In this document: positions 36,389 through 44,274 of the stretch, piece after piece
Position numbering within the stretch: the first letter of the stretch is position 1
Layout of the letters: each line of letters begins with the position of its first letter
Assembly (NCBI RefSeq): GCF_009296265.1
Contig: NZ_WBJS01000001.1
Location: 558,001 to 622,000, forward strand
DNA length: 64,000 nt
From: Thioclava sp. JE_KL1
Lineage (GTDB): Bacteria > Pseudomonadota > Alphaproteobacteria > Rhodobacterales > Rhodobacteraceae
Direction: 5' to 3'
The notes under the pieces: generated by a model
Seen by the model: the letters and a program-made list of their open reading frames with translations, nothing else
Database searches by the model: none
Told to the model about the DNA's origin: nothing
Made by a program: the position numbers and the translations under genes

Positions 36389-36862
36389 CTACGCTGGCAC
36401 GATAATTTGACGCAATTTCTCAAGCTCTTCCTCGGACATGTCCAGCGCATCGCGGGTCACATCGTGAAGCTCCTGCATCAATGTTTGAGCCTGCTCGATC
36501 TCGTCCTGCGTGATCGGACGAGACGGATGGGCAAAGAAACCGAGCGAGCGGTCCAGCTCCCCAAGCGCAATGACTTTTCCGAAGCGCAATCCGAAACGCG
36601 CGGCGGCGCCGAACACGTCACTCTGGTCACCGTCGGCGAGATCTTCCCAGTCACAAATGCCCTGATTGGAGATCGCCCAGCGGACGGTCGGATCCACAAA
36701 AACGAGCTCTTTTTCAGTGTAGTAATCGACCCACTCTTTTGGGTAGGTGAGATAGCTAAGGGTCGGACTAGCAAAGCGAACATGCAGGCCCAACGCGAAT
36801 GTCCAATCGCAGACCCGGTTCAGACGTTGCAATAGGTCCTCGATCTTACGCAGATTATCCAT
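36389..36862 (-). CDS. LuxR-type AHL-binding domain protein lacking the DNA-binding domain
   Basis: A 157-residue protein that is a complete autoinducer-binding domain: TYPKEWVDYYTEKELVFVDP and the following helix region. Trp44, Tyr48, Asp57 and Trp72 have the same spacing as the invariant TraR ligand residues Trp57, Tyr61, Asp70 and Trp85. The protein then ends DMSEEELEKLRQIIVPA where the HTH would begin. AGGAGG sits 6 nt before ATG 36862. It may sequester AHL, or form inactive heterodimers with a full-length LuxR protein. No luxI-type gene is in the window. Confidence 0.83.
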   Translation of the reverse strand: MDNLRKIEDLLQRLNRVCDWTFALGLHVRFASPTLSYLTYPKEWVDYYTEKELVFVDPTVRWAISNQGICDWEDLADGDQSDVFGAAARFGLRFGKVIALGELDRSLGFFAHPSRPITQDEIEQAQTLMQELHDVTRDALDMSEEELEKLRQIIVPA

Positions 36863-37239
36863 GTCTCGCCTCCTGACCACATCTTGCAACTCTTCGCCGA
36901 TGCTTTTGGCGTATTTAGGGCAGTTTCTTGAAAACTTCGATTTGTAAATTCGGGAAACGAGCTGAGACCGATGAAACCCGTGCTGTGCCTGAGGACTCTG
37001 GACCATCCGCAGCGGGAGTTTTCGGGTCGCGAGTGCCTTGGGCAGAAAGCGCGACAGCGCCGTTCCGATGGGATCGACATCCTGAAACGACACCTCGCAA
37101 CCAGAGAAGCGAAAGAAAGTGCGCTTTCGGAGGATCAGGCAAGAATACCCCCGGAATGATATACCTGTCTCCGGCCTTCGGGACTTATTTCGAGTGCAAC
37201 GCCGATACGCAGATCGGCGCGTCGATCTCGAAAGGACAC
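36863..37239. other. Divergent promoter region between AHL-binding and hydrolase genes
   Basis: About 375 nt. It contains an AT-rich patch around 36925-36955, suitable for promoters. The open frames through it lack ribosome sites and are extensions of the flanking genes. Confidence 0.4.
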
Positions 37240-38196
37240 ATGATGGAACTCACGCAAGACTGGGACAAAACCTTCCCGAAAAGCGACAAGGTCGACCACA
37301 GCAAGGTCACCTTCACCAACCGCTACGGCATCACGCTGGCGGGCGATCTCTACGCTCCCAAGGGCGACGGCCCCTTCGCCGCGATCGCGATCAGCGGCCC
37401 GTTCGGCGCCGTGAAAGAGCAATCCTCCGGCTTCCACGCGCAGACGCTCGCCGAGCGCGGCTTTGTCACCCTCGCATTCGACCCGTCCTTCACAGGCGAA
37501 AGCGGCGGCAGCCCGCGCAATGTCGCCTCGCCCGACATCAACACCGAGGATTTCAGCGCCGCGGTCGACTATCTCGGTCTGCTGGAGTCGGTCGATCGCG
37601 AGCGCATCGGCATCCTCGGCATTTGCGGCTTCGGTGGGATGGGCCTGAACGCAGCCGCGGTGGACAAGCGGGTCAAGGCCGTGGCGGTCACCACGATGTA
37701 TGACATCAGCCGGATGATGGCCAAAGGCTACTTCGACAGCACCACGCCCGAGCAGCGCGCGGAAACTCTCGAGGCGCTCGGTCAGCAGCGCTGGGTCGAT
37801 GCGGAAAACGGCGCTCCGGCCTATGGCCCGGTCTCGCTCGAACTTCAGGGCGGCGAGCCGCAATTCGTCGTGGAATACGCCGGCTACTACAAGTCCGAAG
37901 AGCGCGGCTTCCACCCCCGGTCGGTCAACTCGAACGCATCCTGGACGCTGACGACGCCCCTGTCGTTCATGAACATGCCGCTCCTGACCTATATCGACGA
38001 GATTTCGCCGCGTCCGAGCCTGTTCGTTCACGGCGACAAGGCGCATTCGCTCTATTTCAGCGAGACGGCTTACGCCGCCGCGGCCGAACCGAAGGAGATG
38101 TTCATCGTCGAAGATGCGAACCACACCGATCTCTACGATCAGGTCGACAAGATCCCCTTCGACAAATTCACCAGCTTCTTCACCGAGAACCTGTGA
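37240..38196 (+). CDS. Alpha/beta hydrolase, YcjY/dienelactone-hydrolase-like, with Cys nucleophile
   Basis: A 318-residue cytoplasmic hydrolase. The strand-turn-helix nucleophile elbow is GICGFGG with Cys129 instead of the usual Ser, as in dienelactone hydrolases. The acid is in FVHGDKAHS and the His in VEDANHTDLY. The oxyanion region is SGPFGAVKEQ. AAGGA precedes ATG 37240. A strong hairpin follows the stop, then an AraC regulator in the same direction. The substrate is unknown. Confidence 0.85.
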   Translation: MMELTQDWDKTFPKSDKVDHSKVTFTNRYGITLAGDLYAPKGDGPFAAIAISGPFGAVKEQSSGFHAQTLAERGFVTLAFDPSFTGESGGSPRNVASPDINTEDFSAAVDYLGLLESVDRERIGILGICGFGGMGLNAAAVDKRVKAVAVTTMYDISRMMAKGYFDSTTPEQRAETLEALGQQRWVDAENGAPAYGPVSLELQGGEPQFVVEYAGYYKSEERGFHPRSVNSNASWTLTTPLSFMNMPLLTYIDEISPRPSLFVHGDKAHSLYFSETAYAAAAEPKEMFIVEDANHTDLYDQVDKIPFDKFTSFFTENL

Positions 38197-38204
38197 TAAA
38201 ATGC

Positions 38205-38230
38205 TCGGAGCCGCCTGAGGGCGGCTCCGA
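38205..38230 (+). terminator. Hairpin between the hydrolase and AraC genes
   Basis: Perfect 11-bp stem TCGGAGCCGCC / GGCGGCTCCGA with a 4-nt loop, 8 nt after the hydrolase stop. No T-run follows, so it may be an imperfect terminator or mRNA-stabilising hairpin. Confidence 0.6.
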
Positions 38231-38244
38231 CCTGCAGACGGGGC

Positions 38245-39168
38245 ATGATGCCGATGAATGAGCAGACCATCCGATTTGGACATTCGCACGACGCCCTCGC
38301 CGCGATGATCGCGAAATGGGCCGAGGGTTCGGAAGATGTCTCGACCCCTCTCCCCGATCTGAGCTTCTTCCGGCGCACGCGCCCGACCGAACCGGATGTC
38401 TGTCTGGTCGAACCCGCGCTTCTGGTCGTGGCGCAAGGGGCCAAGCAGATGTTCGTGGGCGGCGCGCCGCATCGATATGACCCGTCCGGTTTTCTGATCA
38501 CCTCGCTGGAAATCCCCGGGCAGACGCAGATTATCGAGGCGAGCGAAGAACGGCCCTGCCTCGGACTGGTCCTGAAGCTCGATCAGCGGATGCTGGCCGA
38601 GATGGTCGCGCGCAATGTGACGCCACCGCCCTCTCACGCAAAGGAGCGCAGCAGTGTCGCGGTGGGTACCATGACCTCTGACCTTCTCGCCCCGCTCGAG
38701 CGGCTCGTGGCGCTTCTGGACGATCCCGAAGCCCTCCCCGTTCTTGCGCCATTGATCCGGCAGGAAATCCACTACCGGCTCCTGCGCAGCGATCAGGGCG
38801 ACCGTCTGTGGTCCTTCGTTGCCGCCGGTAGCCCGAACCAACGCATTCTCGCCCTGCTCAACTGGATGAAGCTCAACTATGCCGAGCCCCTCCGGGTGGA
38901 CGACCTCGCGGCCCGCGCACAGATGAGCAGTTCGACCTTTCACCAGCATTTCCGCGAGCTCACCACGATGAGCCCGCTCAAATACCAGAAATGGCTCCGT
39001 CTGAACGAGGCGCGCCAATTGATGCTCAACGACCATCTCGATGCAGCCAGCGCGGCCTTCCAGGTAGGCTATGAAAGCCCCTCGCAGTTCAGTCGGGAAT
39101 ACTCCCGGCTGTTCGGAAATCCTCCCAAGAAGGACATCGATCAGCTGCGGCTCGATGTAGCGATATAA
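38245..39168 (+). CDS. AraC-family transcriptional regulator
   Basis: A 307-residue protein. The N-terminal AraC-type cupin (about 40-190) contains VCLVEPALLVVAQGAK and RYDPSGFLITSLEIPG. The C-terminal tandem HTH contains DDLAARAQMSSSTFHQHFRE and then AASAAFQVGYESPSQFSREYSRLFG. The start is ATG 38245 or 38254. It probably controls the hydrolase gene just upstream, a common pairing. Confidence 0.9.
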   Translation: MMPMNEQTIRFGHSHDALAAMIAKWAEGSEDVSTPLPDLSFFRRTRPTEPDVCLVEPALLVVAQGAKQMFVGGAPHRYDPSGFLITSLEIPGQTQIIEASEERPCLGLVLKLDQRMLAEMVARNVTPPPSHAKERSSVAVGTMTSDLLAPLERLVALLDDPEALPVLAPLIRQEIHYRLLRSDQGDRLWSFVAAGSPNQRILALLNWMKLNYAEPLRVDDLAARAQMSSSTFHQHFRELTTMSPLKYQKWLRLNEARQLMLNDHLDAASAAFQVGYESPSQFSREYSRLFGNPPKKDIDQLRLDVAI

Positions 39169-39438
39169 GACGCTCACATCTCTCCAAGGTGGGGCGTCTT
39201 GCGCTGCATGAATTCGAGCCAAAATTCGACCTTCAAAACCGGAGGCGGGAATGTCGGCTCAGACGAAGCCGCGTCGCGACATCAGCTTCAGCAACGAAGG
39301 TCCGGATGGGGCCGGGACCTTCCTCCTGCACGCTCTTGTTGGATGGAAGGGCTGGCGAAAAGAGGCCACCCTGCCCGCCGCGCGCTCGGGGCCAACGTGC
39401 GCTTGGCGGCTCACCACGCGCACCGTAGGATACGGGGC

Positions 39439-40443
39439 ATGGGGTATGTGACGTCTCTCTTCGCACGCAAGATCGTCGCCGCAGCGGGCGGTGGCGTTGA
39501 CGCTGCCGCGATGCTGGCCAGCGTCGGGATTACTCCTGACGATCCCTGGAACGCCGGGCGGATGGTTTCCGCCGAGCGTTACTACGACATGCTCGAGAAA
39601 ATCGCCGAACAGATCGACGTGACCGATCTTCCGCTGCGCACGGGCGCCTCGATGCGGCTTGATGAATACGGTGCGCTTGGACTGGCCTTCAAGGCCGCAA
39701 CGACGCTCGGAGCGTCTTACGCGCGGGTCGAACGCTATGCGCGCCTCTGGACCAGCGTCGTCGAATACGAGCTGCGGCCGGAGGCCGGGGGCACGCTCTT
39801 CATCCTGCACCGTGAAGGCGAACGGCGCCTCGGGATGCGGTTGTCGAACGAGGCGACACTTGCGAGCGCCGTGTCCATCGCAAGGCAGGTCTCACCAGTG
39901 CCCCTCGCGCCCGTGGAAGTGCTTGTCCGGCATCCCGCCCCGCGCTCGATTACCGCACACGAAGACTGGTTCGGCTGTCCGGTGCGCTTCGGGGCCGATC
40001 TCGACGCGATCTTCTATGACAACGAGACGCTGGCCCGGCCCAATATCCTCGGCGACGAGGGGATTTCGAAATATCTAGCGAAGCATCTCGACGCGGAAAT
40101 GGCCGAGATCACGCAGGAGCCCGCGCTCGTCTTGCAGGCGAAAACCGCAATCGCCCAAGCCCTCAGCGAGGGCGCACCCAAAATGGCCGAGATCGCCCGC
40201 AGTCTCGGGCTGAGTGCGCGGTCCTTTCACCGGCGCCTCTCCAAGCACGGGGTGAACTTTCAGAGCCTCACCGAAGAAACCCGCCGCGATCTCGCCGAGG
40301 GGCTCTTGCGGGACGAGAGCCATTCACTGGCCGAAATCGCGTTCCTCACCGGGTTTTCCGAGCAGAGCGCCTTTACCCGCGCGTTCAAGCGCTGGGTCGG
40401 CACGACGCCGGCGAGCTACCGCAAGGATTTGACCCACCGCTGA
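39439..40443 (+). CDS. AraC-family regulator with arabinose-binding-type N-terminal domain (OruR-like)
   Basis: A 334-residue protein. The N-terminal roughly 200 residues match the ligand domain found in OruR/ArgR-like AraC members (MGYVTSLFARKIVAAAG, GALGLAFKAATTLGASYARV). The C-terminal HTH has MAEIARSLGLSARSFHRRLSK and LAEIAFLTGFSEQSAFTRAF. ATG 39439 has AGGA 8 nt upstream; the frame extending back to 39199 lacks sense. It is followed by an NmrA-like operon in the same direction, possibly its target. Confidence 0.88.
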   Translation: MGYVTSLFARKIVAAAGGGVDAAAMLASVGITPDDPWNAGRMVSAERYYDMLEKIAEQIDVTDLPLRTGASMRLDEYGALGLAFKAATTLGASYARVERYARLWTSVVEYELRPEAGGTLFILHREGERRLGMRLSNEATLASAVSIARQVSPVPLAPVEVLVRHPAPRSITAHEDWFGCPVRFGADLDAIFYDNETLARPNILGDEGISKYLAKHLDAEMAEITQEPALVLQAKTAIAQALSEGAPKMAEIARSLGLSARSFHRRLSKHGVNFQSLTEETRRDLAEGLLRDESHSLAEIAFLTGFSEQSAFTRAFKRWVGTTPASYRKDLTHR

Positions 40444-40550
40444 CGGGCGCGCTGGCGACGGCGGTCAAAAGGCTGGCCTCACCGGTCAAGACCGCGCGGC
40501 CTCCCCCGCTTATCCCTTGGTTATCGCAACCGAAGCCAGGGAGACAGCCC

Positions 40551-41378
40551 ATGCAAGACCGGGAGATTCTCGTCATCGGCGCAACCGGAAAGACCGGCCG
40601 CCGTGTCGCCAACCGCCTCGAGGCGCGGGGCCTTCCCGTGCGCCGCGGCTCGCGCAGTTCTGCAACGCCCTTCGACTGGGACGCGCCGGAGACCTGGGCG
40701 CCAGCCCTGCGCGGAGCGCGCGCAGCCTACGTCACCTACTTTCCTGACCTTGCTTTCCCCGGCGCGGTGGAAAAGCTCGAGTCCCTCTGCGAGACGGCCT
40801 GCGACGTTGGCGTCGAACACCTCGTGCTGCTCTCCGGTCGCGGCGAACACCACGCCCGGCTGGGCGAAGAGGTGGTGCGCAAGTCCGGCATCGACTTCAC
40901 GATCGTCCGGGCCGCCTGGTTCGCGCAGAACTTCTCCGAGGGCTACCTTCGCGACCCGGTCCTTGCCGGTATCCTTCCGATGCCCGGCGGCGATGTCGTC
41001 GAGCCCATCATCGACATCGACGACATTGCCGAGGTCGTCGTCGCCGCGCTGACCGAAGACGGCCATAAGGGCGAACTCTACGAGGTGACGGGACCGCGGC
41101 TGATGACATTTGCCGACATGGCGGGCGAGCTATCGCGCGCCACCGGGCGCGAGATCCGGCACATCCCGATCAGCTTCGAGGCGTTCCACGAGGCCGTCGC
41201 GCAGGCGGGCGGCGATTTCGTCGCCGACGTCTTCACGGCCATCGCGCGCGAAACGCTGGACGGGCGCAACGCCCACACCGCGGACGGCGTTATGCGCGCG
41301 CTCGGCCGTGCGCCCCGCGACTTTGCAGATTTCGCCCGTGCCGCCGCCCGCACCGGCGCCTGGACAAGCGCTGCCTGA
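40551..41378 (+). CDS. NmrA/NAD(P)-binding atypical SDR oxidoreductase
   Basis: A 275-residue protein opening with the Rossmann motif VIGATGKTGRRVANRLE. HLVLLSGRGEHHARLGE and IDFTIVRAAWFAQNFSEGYL match NmrA-like/QOR2-type proteins that use NADPH for reduction or redox sensing. GGGAGACAGCCC precedes the ATG. It is the first gene of a four-gene run with DUF4345, DUF1772 and GNAT genes. Confidence 0.88.
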   Translation: MQDREILVIGATGKTGRRVANRLEARGLPVRRGSRSSATPFDWDAPETWAPALRGARAAYVTYFPDLAFPGAVEKLESLCETACDVGVEHLVLLSGRGEHHARLGEEVVRKSGIDFTIVRAAWFAQNFSEGYLRDPVLAGILPMPGGDVVEPIIDIDDIAEVVVAALTEDGHKGELYEVTGPRLMTFADMAGELSRATGREIRHIPISFEAFHEAVAQAGGDFVADVFTAIARETLDGRNAHTADGVMRALGRAPRDFADFARAAARTGAWTSAA

Positions 41379-41403
41379 TACCGCCCTATGAAAGGAACAT
41401 GAC

Positions 41404-41832
41404 ATGAGACCCACCCTGTTCGAGAAGATCGCGCTCGGCCTCTCCGGCCTCACCGCGTTCACCATCGGCGCGTCCATCCTGTTCGTGCCGTACGCCTTCT
41501 ACGCCAGCTACGGCATCACGTTGGGCGACGACGCCAATCTGCTGAGCGAACTGCGCGCACCCGGCGCAGGTCTCGCGGGGTTCGGTCTTCTGATGCTCCT
41601 CGGCATCTGGCGGCAGGCAGCCCTGCCCGTCTCCATGGCTGCGACCCTGACGGTCTTCATCGCCTTTCCGGTCGGACGGCTGGTCGGACTGATCGCGGAC
41701 GGGATGCCCTCGGGCAACGTGATCGGTGCCCTCATCGTGGAACTGATCCTCGCTGCGCTCTGCCTCGCCGCGTTCCGCCGCCGCCTTTGGCAGCGGGCAC
41801 CCGGCCTCCCGGCGGCGCAGCCCGCGCGCTGA
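41404..41832 (+). CDS. DUF4345-type four-helix membrane protein
   Basis: A 142-residue protein with four predicted membrane helices (about 10-30, 50-67, 73-95, 105-122). The family-like stretch LLSELRAPGAGLAGFGLLML lies between helices 1 and 2. AAAGGA precedes the ATG. It lies 25 nt after the NmrA-like gene, so probably cotranscribed. Function unknown. Confidence 0.75.
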   Translation: MRPTLFEKIALGLSGLTAFTIGASILFVPYAFYASYGITLGDDANLLSELRAPGAGLAGFGLLMLLGIWRQAALPVSMAATLTVFIAFPVGRLVGLIADGMPSGNVIGALIVELILAALCLAAFRRRLWQRAPGLPAAQPAR

Positions 41833-41988
41833 GCCTGCCGTGCCAGCGCGGCGCTTCCGGGCGTGATCGATATGACCGGGGAAGTCTGCCGTGCAGGGCA
41901 CCAAAAGGCTGACTTTCCTCGAGCGCTGCCACCTTCACAGCGCCGTCGTCGCCATCTCCAACCGAACGCTCCAAACGGAGGCGCCCCA

Positions 41989-42486
41989 ATGATCCAACAA
42001 CTCTTCGAAATCAGCCTCGTCGCCGCAACGCTTGCCACGAGCATCGTCGCAGGTATGTTTCTCACCTTCTCCGATTTCGTGATGCGCGCGCTTGGACGGG
42101 CCGAGCCCGCAGCCGGGATCGAAGCGATGCAGATGATAAACCGTGAGGTCTATCGGTCGCTATTCGCCACGCTCCTGCTCGGGCTGGCCTTTGTCTCGAT
42201 CCTGCTCGCCGTCGTCGGGATATTCCTTGCGGGACCTGACGTGTCGCTCTGGCTCGCCGCGGCCGCCGGGTTCTACATCCTCGGTGTCGTGGCGGTCACC
42301 GCCCGCAAAAACGTGCCGATGAATCAGCGCCTTGACGGCATGGAGCACCAGAGCCCCGACGCACATGCCTATTGGGCCAGTTACACGCGCGACTGGACCC
42401 GCTGGAACCATCTGCGCTGGGTGGCCGCACTGGCCGCCTCGATCGGCTACCTCGGCGCGACCGTCACGGTGGCCGGACAGGTGTGA
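41989..42486 (+). CDS. DUF1772 (anthrone-oxygenase-like) membrane protein
   Basis: A 165-residue protein with four hydrophobic segments. It has the DUF1772 features AGMFLTFSDFVMRAL near the start and NVPMNQRL, then WTRWNHLRWVAALAAS near the end. GGAGG lies 8 nt before ATG 41989; the longer frame from 41863 has no ribosome site. Members are linked to polyketide anthrone oxidation in fungi, but the bacterial role is unproven. Confidence 0.82.
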   Translation: MIQQLFEISLVAATLATSIVAGMFLTFSDFVMRALGRAEPAAGIEAMQMINREVYRSLFATLLLGLAFVSILLAVVGIFLAGPDVSLWLAAAAGFYILGVVAVTARKNVPMNQRLDGMEHQSPDAHAYWASYTRDWTRWNHLRWVAALAASIGYLGATVTVAGQV

Positions 42487-42545
42487 CAAGGTTCGGGCTG
42501 GAGCCGTCGCGCTCGGATCTGCCACGCTTGAAGGAGGACAAGACC

Positions 42546-43010
42546 ATGATCCATACACCGCTGACCATCCGCCCGGCCCGCGAGACCGATCTGTTCGAGA
42601 TCGTCGAAATGCTGGCCGACGATCCGCTGGGGGCCACGCGCGAGGATTTGCGCGACCCGCTGCCAGAGGCCTACCACGCGGCCTTTTCCGCAATCGAAAG
42701 CGACCCCAATCAGCTGCTGGTCGTTGCCGAGCGCAAGGGAGCGGTCGTCGGAACATTGCAGCTCAGCTTCCTGCCCGGCCTCGCCAGACAGGGCGCCTGG
42801 CGCGGACAGATCGAGGCGGTGCGGATTGCGCGCGACCATCGGGGCGGCAAGCTTGGGCAAGCAGTGTTTGCCTGGGCGATCAACGAATGCCGGGCACGCG
42901 GGTGTTCGCTGGTTCAGCTCACCACGGACAAGGCCCGTCCGGACGCGCATCGCTTCTATGACCGTCTGGGATTTGAACCGACCCATATCGGATACAAGCT
43001 GAAGCTCTGA
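42546..43010 (+). CDS. GNAT-family N-acetyltransferase
   Basis: A 154-residue acetyltransferase. Beta-strand 4 (LVVAERKGAVVGTLQLSFL) is followed by the acetyl-CoA loop RIARDHRGGKLGQAVFAW (R-x-x-R/G-x-G/A type) and LTTDKARPDAHRFYDRLGF near the C-terminus. AAGGAGG lies upstream of ATG 42546. It closes the NmrA/DUF4345/DUF1772 gene run. The acceptor substrate is unknown. Confidence 0.88.
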   Translation: MIHTPLTIRPARETDLFEIVEMLADDPLGATREDLRDPLPEAYHAAFSAIESDPNQLLVVAERKGAVVGTLQLSFLPGLARQGAWRGQIEAVRIARDHRGGKLGQAVFAWAINECRARGCSLVQLTTDKARPDAHRFYDRLGFEPTHIGYKLKL

Positions 43011-43138
43011 GGGAGAGGCGACTAATCCTGCAGGCGAACTCCAAAGAACCATGTCGCGCTTTCCGCGCTCCCTCCGACAGTGTAGGTCTGGCTCGTTTGA
43101 ACCCTCCTCGTAGGGCTGGTCCAATCAGGGAGGTAACG

Positions 43139-44023
43139 ATGAGCTTTGCGATTTCCAACGCGCCGAGACCTTACACGCAAGGCATCTTCCTGATGTGCGT
43201 GGGCGTGGCCTGTCTGAGCGCCAATGACGCCTTCGCGAAAGCACTGACCGCCGGCTATTCTCCCCTGCAGATCCTATTCCTGCGCAACGTGATCGCCCTG
43301 CCGGCCACCATCGTGATCGCGCTACTCTTCGGTGGTCCCAAAGCCTTGCGGTCGCACCGGCCGCTTGCGCATTTGCTGCGCGGTGCGCTCTGGGTTGGGG
43401 CCGCAATGATGTTCTTCACCAGCTTCATCCATCTCGGTCTGGCAGAGGCGACCGCGCTTATCTTCGTCGCCCCCTTCTTCATCACCGTGATTTCAGCTGC
43501 TTTCCTCGGGGAAGAGGTCGGTTGGCGGCGCTGGCTCGCCGTGCTGGTCGGGTTTCTCGGGGTTCTCGTGATCATCCGCCCGGGCGGCGCGACGTTTCAA
43601 CTGGTGTCACTGCTGCCAGTCGCGACGGCACTTGTGTATGCCCTGCTGATGCTCAGTGCCCGTTGGGTGGACAGCCGCGAGAGCGTGTGGACTTTGCTTG
43701 TCTACCTGACGGGCGCAGGCGCGCTGCTGAGTGCGCTGATCGTGCCATTCGTCTGGGTGCCGGTCCGATCTGAGGATCTCTGGCTTTTCGCGGGGCTCGC
43801 GATATTCGGCACCGCCGGGATGACGATGATCACGCAGGCCTTCCGTTTCGCGCCTGCGGTCGTCGTGGCGCCTCTGGACTACACCGGTTTGCTCTGGGCG
43901 ACGCTCTTCGGCTGGCTCATCTGGCGTGAGAGCCCCGATGCGATGACGATCGTGGGCGCGGCGATCATCATCGCGAGCGGCGTTTTCACGATCTTCCGCG
44001 AGCATAGACAGGCCATCCACTGA
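43139..44023 (+). CDS. EamA-family (DMT superfamily) transporter
   Basis: A 294-residue inner-membrane protein with ten hydrophobic segments in two EamA repeats. The first repeat has GVACLSANDAFAKAL and LRNVIALPATIVIAL, and ends with FLGEEVGWRRWLAVLVGFLG. The second repeat ends TLFGWLIWRESPDAMTIVG. GGGAGG precedes ATG 43139. These proteins usually export amino acids or related metabolites; the substrate is not predictable here. Confidence 0.9.
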   Translation: MSFAISNAPRPYTQGIFLMCVGVACLSANDAFAKALTAGYSPLQILFLRNVIALPATIVIALLFGGPKALRSHRPLAHLLRGALWVGAAMMFFTSFIHLGLAEATALIFVAPFFITVISAAFLGEEVGWRRWLAVLVGFLGVLVIIRPGGATFQLVSLLPVATALVYALLMLSARWVDSRESVWTLLVYLTGAGALLSALIVPFVWVPVRSEDLWLFAGLAIFGTAGMTMITQAFRFAPAVVVAPLDYTGLLWATLFGWLIWRESPDAMTIVGAAIIIASGVFTIFREHRQAIH

Positions 44024-44274
44024 AGCGCGTTGTGTCACCGAGAAAGAGGATATCGGGCCATCCGGGCTAACCGCAGCGAAGCCCTGCGATCCGACCGGGA
44101 AGACACCGCCTTGGCGAGAAATGCCAGGCTCACGTATCGGTGATAATCACGTTAGTGATTTGACAGCCACGAACTTATCCACCTGATTGAAAACAGGGAT
44201 GAGGCGCACGTTACGTCAACGCGCCGAAAATCAATAAATTCAGGCCTGTGGGGGCCAAACGGGGACAATTTCAA

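Noticed and set aside
37135-39222. A 695-codon minus-strand frame
   Set aside because: Antisense to the hydrolase and AraC genes, which have clear motifs, ribosome sites and good codon use. Its product has no recognisable domain.
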